NCBI RefSeq assembly: GCF_948472415.1
Contig: NZ_OX419519.1
Span: forward strand, 5,084,001-5,148,000
Direction: 5' to 3'
DNA: 64,000 nucleotides
DNA from: Kitasatospora fiedleri
GTDB taxonomy: Bacteria > Actinomycetota > Actinomycetes > Streptomycetales > Streptomycetaceae
Part shown: one piece after another, positions 54,144 to 61,391 of the stretch
How the letters are laid out: each line of letters opens with the position of its first letter
Position numbering within the stretch: the stretch's first letter is position 1
Made by a program: the position numbers and the translations under genes
The notes under the pieces: generated by a model
Seen by the model: the letters and a program-made list of their open reading frames with translations, nothing else
Databases searched by the model: none
Told to the model about the DNA's origin: nothing

Positions 54144-54766
54144 CGGGCCTTCATCGGAGTCGGGCGAGGAGGGCGTGTTCGACGAGGGTGATGAGGGCGC
54201 TCTTGGCGCTGTCGCGGCGTCGGGCGTCGAGGGTGATGATGGGGATCTCGGTGTTGAGTTGGAGTGCTTCGCGGACTTCTTCGGGGGTGTGGGCCTGGTG
54301 TCCGTCGAAGCCGTTGAGGGCGACGACGAAGGGGAGGCCGCTGTTCTCGAAGTAGTCGAGGGCGGGGAAGCAGTCGGCGAGGCGGCGGGTGTCGACGAGG
54401 ACGACGGCGCCGATGGCGCCGCGGACGAGGTCGTCCCACATGAACCAGAAGCGGTCCTGTCCGGGGGTGCCGAAGAGGTAGAGGATGAGGTCTTCGTCGA
54501 GGGTGATGCGGCCGAAGTCCATGGCGACGGTGGTGGTGGTCTTGCCGGAGACGTGGCTGAGGTCGTCGATGCCGGCGGAGGCCGAGGTCATGACGGCTTC
54601 GGTGCGCAGGGGGTTGATCTCGGAGACCGCGCCGACGAGGGTGGTCTTGCCCACGCCGAATCCGCCGGCGACGACGATCTTGGCGGAGGTGGTGGCGCGG
54701 CTGGGGGCGGCGGCCGCGTTAGAGCTTGCGAAGTCCACTGAGGACCCTTTCGAGCAGCGTGACGTC
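54144..54766. repeat. 623-bp exact repeat, copy 1
   Basis: Identical base for base with 59771-60393 (offset 5627). It covers seven bases after the cvnD stop, all of cvnD, and the last 15 or so codons of cvnC. Confidence 0.95.
54151..54738 (-). CDS. cvnD: Conservon GTPase CvnD (downstream conservon)
   Basis: 195-residue Ras-like small GTPase. P-loop GGFGVGKTTLVGAVSEI, switch-region KTTTTVAMDFGRITL, G3 FGTPGQDRF and G4-like VALNGFDG. It acts at the membrane with CvnA, B and C, a set compared in the literature to eukaryotic G-protein modules. The GTG start overlaps the cvnC stop by 20 bases. The gene is identical to the copy at 59778. Its Leu codons are almost all CTC, unlike the CTG-rich neighbours. 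Confidence 0.93.
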   Translation of the reverse strand: MDFASSNAAAAPSRATTSAKIVVAGGFGVGKTTLVGAVSEINPLRTEAVMTSASAGIDDLSHVSGKTTTTVAMDFGRITLDEDLILYLFGTPGQDRFWFMWDDLVRGAIGAVVLVDTRRLADCFPALDYFENSGLPFVVALNGFDGHQAHTPEEVREALQLNTEIPIITLDARRRDSAKSALITLVEHALLARLR

Positions 54767-55354
54767 GGGCTGGTTGCCGGATTCGCCGCCGGCTGCGGGC
54801 TGGTGGATGGCGACCAGGCCGGCCTCGGCCAGGTCCGCCACGAGGATGCGGGCCACTCCCAGCGGGAGGCCGAGCAGCGCGGAGATCTCGGCCACCGACT
54901 TCACGTCGGAGCTGCACAGCGCGCAGATCCGCTGGTGCTCGGGCAGCAGGGTGGCCATCCGGGCCTGGTCGACCGCGGCGGAGACCAGGGCCTCCAGCGC
55001 GAGTTCGTAGCGCGGCCGGGTGCGTCCGCCGGTCATGGCGAAGGGCCGGATCAGCGGCTCGGCGTCCTCCTCCTCGTCGGCGTACTCCTCGACGTGGCCG
55101 GGCTGCTGCTCCTCGTAGCGGTGCGGCAGGCCGGGGTCGGGGAACGAGTCGGCACCGGGGTGGGCCTGGCCGTATCCGTCCGGCTGCTGGTACCAGCGCG
55201 GATCGGACTGCGGGGGCAGGTACGACTGGCCACCGTTGAACTGCGGCGCGTACTGCGGCTGCTGACCGTGGCCGACGCCGGGAACCCCGAAAGCGTCGTG
55301 GCCGGAGCCCGCGTACGGGGCGCCGTACTGGCCACTGTGGTCGGGCGGTGTCAC
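54719..55354 (-). CDS. cvnC: Conservon protein CvnC (DUF742), downstream conservon
   Basis: 211 residues. The N-terminal 95 or so are Gln/Tyr/Pro/Gly-rich and disordered, followed by the DUF742 domain: LIRPFAMTGGRTRPRYELAL, VAEISALLGLPLGVARILVADL and TLLERVLSGLRKL. This has a winged-helix-like form. GTG 55354 is the start. The final 15 codons fall in the exact repeat shared with the other conservon. Confidence 0.92.
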   Translation of the reverse strand: MTPPDHSGQYGAPYAGSGHDAFGVPGVGHGQQPQYAPQFNGGQSYLPPQSDPRWYQQPDGYGQAHPGADSFPDPGLPHRYEEQQPGHVEEYADEEEDAEPLIRPFAMTGGRTRPRYELALEALVSAAVDQARMATLLPEHQRICALCSSDVKSVAEISALLGLPLGVARILVADLAEAGLVAIHQPAAGGESGNQPDVTLLERVLSGLRKL

Positions 55355-55520
55355 GGTTCATCTCCTCAAAGGGTGCGGCGGTGCGTTGCTGGCCGCGTCG
55401 CCGGGGAGCGCCGTGGCCGGTGGTGCGAAGGCCGTACAACGCCCGGTCCCGAGGCCGCCGAAGCGACCTCGGGACGGGCAATGAGGTCTTTCGAATACCA
55501 GGACGGTATCCGACGAACCG

Positions 55521-55934
55521 TCAGTGCAGGAGACTGCCCTGGAGTTCGGCCCGCAGCGCGGGCGTCAGGACCGCGCCGGCGCGGTCCACGAGGAGGGCCA
55601 TCTCGTAGCCGACGAGACCGATGTCGGAGTCCGGCGAGGCGAGGACCGCGAGCGCGGAGCCGTCGCTGACCGCCATCAGGAACAGGAAGCCCCGCTCCAT
55701 CTCGACCACGGTCTGGGTCACGTCGCCGCCCTCGAAGATGCGGCTGGCGCCGGAGGTCAGCGAGGTCAGTCCGGAGGCGACGGCGGCCAGCTGGTCGGCG
55801 CGGTCCCGGGGGAAGCCCTCGGACATGCACAGCAGCAGACCGTCGGCGGAGACCACCACGGTGTGGGACACCCCGGGGGTGTTGTCCACGAAATTGGTGA
55901 TCAGCCAGTTCAGGTTCTGTGCGGCCTGGCTCAT
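55521..55934 (-). CDS. cvnB: Conservon protein CvnB (Roadblock/LC7), downstream conservon
   Basis: 137 residues of the Roadblock fold: NWLITNFVDNTPGVSHTVVV, SADGLLLCMSEGFPRDRADQ, VVEMERGFLFLM and GLVGYEMALLVDRAG. ATG 55934 gives MSQAAQNLNWL. A TTG nine bases upstream (55943) has a better-spaced AGGAG and may be used. cvnA ends ten bases upstream. The first 72 or so codons are identical in DNA to the upstream conservon's cvnB. Confidence 0.93.
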   Translation of the reverse strand: MSQAAQNLNWLITNFVDNTPGVSHTVVVSADGLLLCMSEGFPRDRADQLAAVASGLTSLTSGASRIFEGGDVTQTVVEMERGFLFLMAVSDGSALAVLASPDSDIGLVGYEMALLVDRAGAVLTPALRAELQGSLLH

Positions 55935-55938
55935 CTGG
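55723..55938. repeat. 216-bp exact repeat in cvnB, copy 1
   Basis: Identical with 61170-61385 (offset 5447). Beyond one mismatch the identity continues across the cvnA stop codon for another 16 bases. Confidence 0.93.
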
Positions 55939-55944
55939 GTCAAC

Positions 55945-58900
55945 TCAACGCTCCTGCTGGTTCGAGCCGCCGAAGAGATCGGTGCTGCTGTTGTGCGGTT
56001 CATCACCGTACGCCCCCTGGTCGGGGTCGATCCGGAAACTACCGGTGGTACCGGGGTCGCCGCCGGCCTGGCGGCCCTGCTCGACGCCGCGGCGTAGGTT
56101 GGTCAGGCGGCCGCGGACCTCGTTCGGGTCACGGGAGACCTGCGGCCCCTCCTGCGGGGTGGTCCGGGCGTTGCCCGGCACCAGGTTCTGGCGCGGCACC
56201 CGGCGCGGCAGGCCCGAGGGGGTCGTGCCGGCCGAGGAGGGCTCGCGGAGCTTCTCCGCGCGCTGCCAGCCGTCGTCGTTCGGCGACTCCCACTCGCTGG
56301 GCGCCGCGGTCGGACCGGTCGGCCCGTAGCCGCCCAGCGCCGACACGTCGTGCCCGCGCGGCTCGGCCGACGCCGAGGTGTCCTTCGCGCCGGTGAACCA
56401 GTTCGGGGTCTCGCCGTCCGCCGCCCGGCCCGCGCCGCCGCCGCCCGCCAGCTGCTGGCCCGGCCGCCGCTGCGGCAGCGCGCCGCCCGGCTGCTGCTCC
56501 GCGGGACGGGCCGGCGGCAGGGCCGGCAGCTCCTCCGCGGGGTACGGGTGCCCGGCGGGCTCCTCGTAGCCGTAGTCCTGCTGCTGGTACTCGTCGGCGT
56601 ACTGGGCCTGCGGGTACGGCCCGTCGGCGTACTGCTGCCCGTCGGCGTACTGTCCGTCGTCGTACTGCCCCTCGCCGTAGCCCGGCTGGTACGCCTCGGC
56701 GTACTGCTGCTCGTCGCCGTAGCCGGCCTGCTGCGGGTACGGCCCGGGGGCGTACGGCTCGTCGGCGTACTGCGCGGGCGCGTACGGGGCGGCGGGGTAG
56801 CCGTAGGCGTCGCCCTGCGGGGCCTGCTGGGGCTCGAAGGGGCGGCCGTAGGCGTCCGCCTCGGAGCGGCGGTACGGGTCGTCCTGGGGGCGCTGGTAGC
56901 CGCCCGCGTCCGGCTCCGGGTACTGCTCCCGGTAGCCGTCCCCGGGGTGGCCCGGCTCGCCGTAGGGCGACTCCAGGACCTCCGCCTCCATCGGCTCCTC
57001 GGCGGCGCTCGGGCCGGCCTCCAGGGCGGCCCGGCGGCGCTCCTCCAGGCGCTGGGAGCGCTGCATGGACTCCAGCGCGGGGGAGAAGCCGTTGCCGGGC
57101 ACGGCGCCGCGGGCGGGCAGGTGGTCGTCGAAGCCGAGTTCGGCGGCGGTGCGCTCCTGGCCCTCGAAGGCCCACTCGGCGGCCGGCTCCTGCTCGGCGA
57201 AGATCCGGGAGACCGTGAACTCCTCGGCCTGCGGCTCCGGCGCCGTCATGCCCAGCTGGGTGAGCTGCTGCGGCAGCATGACCAGCGAGGTGGTGCCGGC
57301 CGACTCGCCGGAGGGGCGCAGCTGCACCCGGATGTCGTGCCGCTGGGACAGCCGGCCGACCACGAACAGGCCCATCCGGCGGGAGATGGTGGCGTCGACG
57401 GTGGGCGGCTCGGCCAGCTTCTCGTTGATCTCGGCGAAGTCCTCGGCGGTCAGGCCGATGCCCTTGTCGTGGATCTCGACCAGCACCCGGCCGTCCGGCA
57501 GCCGGGTCGCGTTGACCAGCACCCGGGTCTGCGGGGAGGAGAACGAGGTGGCGTTCTCCAGCAGCTCGGCGAGCAGGTGGACGAGGTCGGTCACGGCGGG
57601 GCCGACCACGTCGGCCTCGGGGATGCCGGCCAGTTCGATCCGCTCGTAGTGCTCCACCTCGGAGGCCGCGGCGCGCAGCACGTCGACCAGCGGCACCGGG
57701 GTGTTCCAGCGGCGGCCGGGCTCCTCGCCCGCGAGGACGAGGAGGTTCTCGCCGTTGCGGCGCATGCGGGTCGCGAGGTGGTCCAGCTTGAAGAGGTTCT
57801 CCAGCTGGTCCGGGTCGCCCTCGTTGTTCTCCAGGTCGGTGATCAGCGCCAGCTGGCGCTGGATCAGGCCCTGGCTGCGGCGCGACAGGTTGGTGAAGAT
57901 CGCGTTGACGTTCCCTCGCAGCAGCGCCTGCTCGGCGGCCAGCGAGACGGCCTGCTGGTGGACCTGGTCGAAGGCGCGGGCGACCTCGCCGATCTCGTCC
58001 CGGCCGTGCAGCGGGATCGGGCTGACCGAGGTGTCGACCCGTTCCGGGTCGGTCTTGGAGAGCTTGTCGACCAGCTCCGGCAGGCGGTGGTTGGCGATGT
58101 CGAGCGCGGCGGTGTTCAGGGTCCGCATGCCGAGGATCATCGAGCGGGCGATGTAGCCGGTGAGCAGACCGGCCAGCACCAGCGAGGCGACCACGATCAG
58201 CGAGTTGAGCACCCAGTCGGTGAAGGCCCGGTCCTTGATGCCCTGGGCCTCGCCGACGACCTGGCCGAGCAGGTCGGTCTCGGCGGAGCGCAGCGCGCTC
58301 ATGTGGCTCTTGGTGGCCTGGTCCCACAGCGGGCGGGTCAGGCCGTCCTTGCCGACCTGGTCGATGATCTTGGCGGCGTTGTCGCCGCCGGCCGAGGTGC
58401 TGGACAGCTGGCCGGCGTAGGACATGCCGACCGCGAGCAGGCCCTCCATGGTGGGCAGGCTGTGGCCGTCGGGCATCCGCAGCGGCAGGCGCTGGTCGGC
58501 GGTGGCCTGGTCGACCAGGGCGTCCGAGTAGACCTTGAGCTCGGCCTCGTCGGAGGCGGTGTTGAACTCGCTGAGCGCGGTCTGCTCCAGGCGGGAGGCG
58601 ACCACCAGCGACTGGATCAGGTCCTCGCCCTCGTGGCCGTCCACGCCGCCGACGCCGAGGCCGACGAGCAGCTGGAGCATCAGCGCGCGCTGGGTCGAGG
58701 CGGACGCCTTGGCCAGCGACATCGCGTAGATCGCGCGGCCCTTGGAGGTGACGTTGGTGGAGCCGAAGCCGACCGAGTTGTCCACCGCCAGCAGCGGCGC
58801 GAAGATCAGCGAGTAGGCGTTGGCGGTCGCGGTCGCGAACAGCTCCGGCTTGTAGGCGTTGGCGCGCAGGTGCGGCAGGTACGCCATCGCCGCCTGGAAC

Positions 58901-59457
58901 TGGTCGTTGCGGCGCGCCATGGTGGCGTCGCCCTTGATCGCGTGGAACGCGTCGTTGTAGCCCTTCAGGGCCTCGTCGGTCTTGTCCCGGAGCTTCTTGA
59001 CCTCGCCCTGGTCGCCCTGCCCGGTGAGCAGCGGCACCAGGGTCTCGTCGCGCTCCTGCTCCAGCGCGTCGGCCAGCTTGGTGGCGGCGCTGGCCAGGTT
59101 GGCGATGCGCACCGCCCGGTCGGCCTGGTTGTAGTCGTCCAGCGAGGTGTTGACGCGCAGGCCGCCGAAGACCAGCGCGATGATGACCGGGATGACCAGG
59201 ATGGCCACCAGCCGGGTCGGCACGCGCCAGTTCAGCGGGGACAGGAAGTCGTACCGGCTGCCGCCGCGGCGCGGGGCCTCCTCGGCGGGCCCGGGGCGCG
59301 CGGCCGGCTCGGTGGCGGCGGGGCGGGTCTGCTCGGCGCGCTCGCGCTCCCCGGGCGCGGTGAACGCGGAGAACTGACCGGTGGTCGGGCCGCTACCCGG
59401 GTCCTGCTGGCGGGGCTCGGAGCGCCGCTGAGGGGTGACTGGCTGCTTACGCCTCAC
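55945..59457 (-). CDS. cvnA: Conservon sensor ATPase CvnA (downstream conservon)
   Basis: 1170 residues. A short cytoplasmic start and a helix near VPTRLVAILVIPVIIALVFG are followed by an extracytoplasmic nitrate/nitrite-sensor-like domain of about 270 residues. Next come a second helix (LNSLIVVASLVLAGLLTGYI), HAMP, and a histidine-kinase-like ATPase with HLLAELLENATSFSSP (N box) and VEIHDKGIGLT (G1). No classical H-box is seen; LDHLATRMRR takes its place. The last 450 or so residues are disordered, with Tyr-Ala-Asp/Gly-Gln repeats. Start GTG 59457 has GAGAGG upstream; ATG 59490 is possible. Confidence 0.92.
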   Translation of the reverse strand: MRRKQPVTPQRRSEPRQQDPGSGPTTGQFSAFTAPGERERAEQTRPAATEPAARPGPAEEAPRRGGSRYDFLSPLNWRVPTRLVAILVIPVIIALVFGGLRVNTSLDDYNQADRAVRIANLASAATKLADALEQERDETLVPLLTGQGDQGEVKKLRDKTDEALKGYNDAFHAIKGDATMARRNDQFQAAMAYLPHLRANAYKPELFATATANAYSLIFAPLLAVDNSVGFGSTNVTSKGRAIYAMSLAKASASTQRALMLQLLVGLGVGGVDGHEGEDLIQSLVVASRLEQTALSEFNTASDEAELKVYSDALVDQATADQRLPLRMPDGHSLPTMEGLLAVGMSYAGQLSSTSAGGDNAAKIIDQVGKDGLTRPLWDQATKSHMSALRSAETDLLGQVVGEAQGIKDRAFTDWVLNSLIVVASLVLAGLLTGYIARSMILGMRTLNTAALDIANHRLPELVDKLSKTDPERVDTSVSPIPLHGRDEIGEVARAFDQVHQQAVSLAAEQALLRGNVNAIFTNLSRRSQGLIQRQLALITDLENNEGDPDQLENLFKLDHLATRMRRNGENLLVLAGEEPGRRWNTPVPLVDVLRAAASEVEHYERIELAGIPEADVVGPAVTDLVHLLAELLENATSFSSPQTRVLVNATRLPDGRVLVEIHDKGIGLTAEDFAEINEKLAEPPTVDATISRRMGLFVVGRLSQRHDIRVQLRPSGESAGTTSLVMLPQQLTQLGMTAPEPQAEEFTVSRIFAEQEPAAEWAFEGQERTAAELGFDDHLPARGAVPGNGFSPALESMQRSQRLEERRRAALEAGPSAAEEPMEAEVLESPYGEPGHPGDGYREQYPEPDAGGYQRPQDDPYRRSEADAYGRPFEPQQAPQGDAYGYPAAPYAPAQYADEPYAPGPYPQQAGYGDEQQYAEAYQPGYGEGQYDDGQYADGQQYADGPYPQAQYADEYQQQDYGYEEPAGHPYPAEELPALPPARPAEQQPGGALPQRRPGQQLAGGGGAGRAADGETPNWFTGAKDTSASAEPRGHDVSALGGYGPTGPTAAPSEWESPNDDGWQRAEKLREPSSAGTTPSGLPRRVPRQNLVPGNARTTPQEGPQVSRDPNEVRGRLTNLRRGVEQGRQAGGDPGTTGSFRIDPDQGAYGDEPHNSSTDLFGGSNQQER

Positions 59458-59777
59458 TCGACAACAACCTCTCGACCGACTGGCGGCCATGGATCTATCC
59501 GGCGGCTACCCCCCGGCGGGCCGCGGCCCGCGTGGGTCCTACGGGGTAGCTGGAATTCCAACACGAGCCGGTGGGCCGGACAAACGGCCCCGCCGCCCCG
59601 AGCGCCAGGGGTGGAAAACGGACATAACTGGTTGAAATCCCGCAAAGTTCAAGGTCATTGGCGCGGACCGGGTTCGGACGGCTACGCACGGTCAGACCGG
59701 CCCGGCAAATGCCTACCGAACTGTTACCGGGGGACGCGAACCATTCCTGGCGCGCGCCCCCCGGCCGGGTCGGGCCT
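59458..59777 (-). promoter_or_regulatory. Spacer between the two conservons with a presumed promoter
   Basis: No gene seen. On the minus strand TTGAAC (59647-59652) and TTATGT (59622-59627), 19 bases apart, could be a promoter for the downstream conservon. This lies in the most A/T-rich part of the spacer. It suggests the two conservons are separately transcribed. Confidence 0.4.
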
Positions 59778-60393
59778 TCATCGGAGTCGGGCGAGGAGGG
59801 CGTGTTCGACGAGGGTGATGAGGGCGCTCTTGGCGCTGTCGCGGCGTCGGGCGTCGAGGGTGATGATGGGGATCTCGGTGTTGAGTTGGAGTGCTTCGCG
59901 GACTTCTTCGGGGGTGTGGGCCTGGTGTCCGTCGAAGCCGTTGAGGGCGACGACGAAGGGGAGGCCGCTGTTCTCGAAGTAGTCGAGGGCGGGGAAGCAG
60001 TCGGCGAGGCGGCGGGTGTCGACGAGGACGACGGCGCCGATGGCGCCGCGGACGAGGTCGTCCCACATGAACCAGAAGCGGTCCTGTCCGGGGGTGCCGA
60101 AGAGGTAGAGGATGAGGTCTTCGTCGAGGGTGATGCGGCCGAAGTCCATGGCGACGGTGGTGGTGGTCTTGCCGGAGACGTGGCTGAGGTCGTCGATGCC
60201 GGCGGAGGCCGAGGTCATGACGGCTTCGGTGCGCAGGGGGTTGATCTCGGAGACCGCGCCGACGAGGGTGGTCTTGCCCACGCCGAATCCGCCGGCGACG
60301 ACGATCTTGGCGGAGGTGGTGGCGCGGCTGGGGGCGGCGGCCGCGTTAGAGCTTGCGAAGTCCACTGAGGACCCTTTCGAGCAGCGTGACGTC
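59771..60393. repeat. 623-bp exact repeat, copy 2
   Basis: Partner of 54144-54766; see there. Flanking bases differ on both sides. Confidence 0.95.
59778..60365 (-). CDS. cvnD: Conservon GTPase CvnD (upstream conservon)
   Basis: 195 residues, identical in protein and DNA to the CvnD at 54151. The GTG start at 60365 lies within the end of its cvnC, a 20-base overlap. Because both conservons encode the same GTPase while their CvnA, CvnC and part of CvnB differ, the GTPase should be interchangeable between the two complexes. Confidence 0.93.
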   Translation of the reverse strand: MDFASSNAAAAPSRATTSAKIVVAGGFGVGKTTLVGAVSEINPLRTEAVMTSASAGIDDLSHVSGKTTTTVAMDFGRITLDEDLILYLFGTPGQDRFWFMWDDLVRGAIGAVVLVDTRRLADCFPALDYFENSGLPFVVALNGFDGHQAHTPEEVREALQLNTEIPIITLDARRRDSAKSALITLVEHALLARLR

Positions 60394-60792
60394 AGGCGTA
60401 CCGCCCGACTCGCCCGCGGCGGCGGGCTGGTGGATGGCGACCAGACCGGCTTCCGCCAGGTCTGCGACGAGGATGCGGGCGACCCCGAGCGGGACACCTG
60501 CCAGCGCGGAGATCTCGGCGACCGACTTGACCTCGCGGCACAGCGACACGATGCGGGCGTGCTCGGGGAGCAGCCCGCCCGGAGCGGTGGTGGCGGTGGT
60601 CGAGATCAGCGCCTCGATGGCCAGTTGGTAGCGGGGGCGGGTGCGTCCACCGGTCATGGCGTACGGGCGGACCAGCGGCTGCTGCTCGTAGCCGTCCGAC
60701 TGCTGGCCGCCGTACCCGCCGGCCTGCTGGCCGCCGTAGCCGTTTCCGTACCCGTTGCCGTACGCGCCGGCGGGTGTCGGGGGCGGGGTCAT
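60346..60792 (-). CDS. cvnC: Conservon protein CvnC (DUF742), upstream conservon
   Basis: 148 residues, about 60 fewer than the other CvnC because the disordered N-terminus is short (Gly-Asn-Gly-Tyr and Gly-Gly-Gln-Gln repeats). The DUF742 domain is intact: LVRPYAMTGGRTRPRYQLAI, VAEISALAGVPLGVARILV and the shared TLLERVLSGLRKL end. ATG 60792 follows AAGGAGGAC. Confidence 0.92.
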   Translation of the reverse strand: MTPPPTPAGAYGNGYGNGYGGQQAGGYGGQQSDGYEQQPLVRPYAMTGGRTRPRYQLAIEALISTTATTAPGGLLPEHARIVSLCREVKSVAEISALAGVPLGVARILVADLAEAGLVAIHQPAAAGESGGTPDVTLLERVLSGLRKL

Positions 60793-60967
60793 GCGTCCTC
60801 CTTGTGCTGCAGTCGTCGCGGCCGGAGCCCGCGGGGGCCGTTGGCTGACGGGCTGTCAGCCACCGTGCGGCGAGGACCTGGGGTGGGAGCGCCGGACCCG
60901 GGGTCGGGTCGGGTCCGGCGCGGTGAGGGTGGTGCGAAGGAGTGAGTCGGGGATCGGGCGGGACCGG

Positions 60968-61381
60968 TCAGTGCAGCAGGCTGCCCTGGAGCTCCGCCCG
61001 CAGGGCCGGCGTGAGCACCGCGCCGGCCCGGTCGACCAGCAGGGCCATCTCGTAGCCGACCAGACCGATGTCGGAGTCCGGCGAGGCGAGGACCGCGAGC
61101 GAGGAGCCGTCGCTGATCGCCATCAGGAACAGGAACCCGCGCTCCATCTCCACGACGGTCTGGTTGACCTCGCCGCCCTCGAAGATGCGGCTGGCGCCGG
61201 AGGTCAGCGAGGTCAGTCCGGAGGCGACGGCGGCCAGCTGGTCGGCGCGGTCCCGGGGGAAGCCCTCGGACATGCACAGCAGCAGACCGTCGGCGGAGAC
61301 CACCACGGTGTGGGACACCCCGGGGGTGTTGTCCACGAAATTGGTGATCAGCCAGTTCAGGTTCTGTGCGGCCTGGCTCAT
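60968..61381 (-). CDS. cvnB: Conservon protein CvnB (Roadblock/LC7), upstream conservon
   Basis: 137 residues. It is near-identical to the other CvnB; visible differences are few (for example VNQTVVEMERG for VTQTVVEMERG, ISDGSSLAVL for VSDGSALAVL). ATG 61381 is used, with an upstream in-frame TTG at 61390 as alternative. cvnA ends ten bases upstream. Confidence 0.93.
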   Translation of the reverse strand: MSQAAQNLNWLITNFVDNTPGVSHTVVVSADGLLLCMSEGFPRDRADQLAAVASGLTSLTSGASRIFEGGEVNQTVVEMERGFLFLMAISDGSSLAVLASPDSDIGLVGYEMALLVDRAGAVLTPALRAELQGSLLH

Positions 61382-61385
61382 CTGG
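61170..61385. repeat. 216-bp exact repeat in cvnB, copy 2
   Basis: Partner of 55723-55938; see there. Confidence 0.93.
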
Positions 61386-61391
61386 ATCAAC

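Noticed and set aside
54144..60393. Insertion sequence or transposon as the cause of the 623-bp repeat
   Set aside because: The repeat contains only cvnC/cvnD sequence, has no terminal inverted repeats or transposase, and no target-site duplication is visible.
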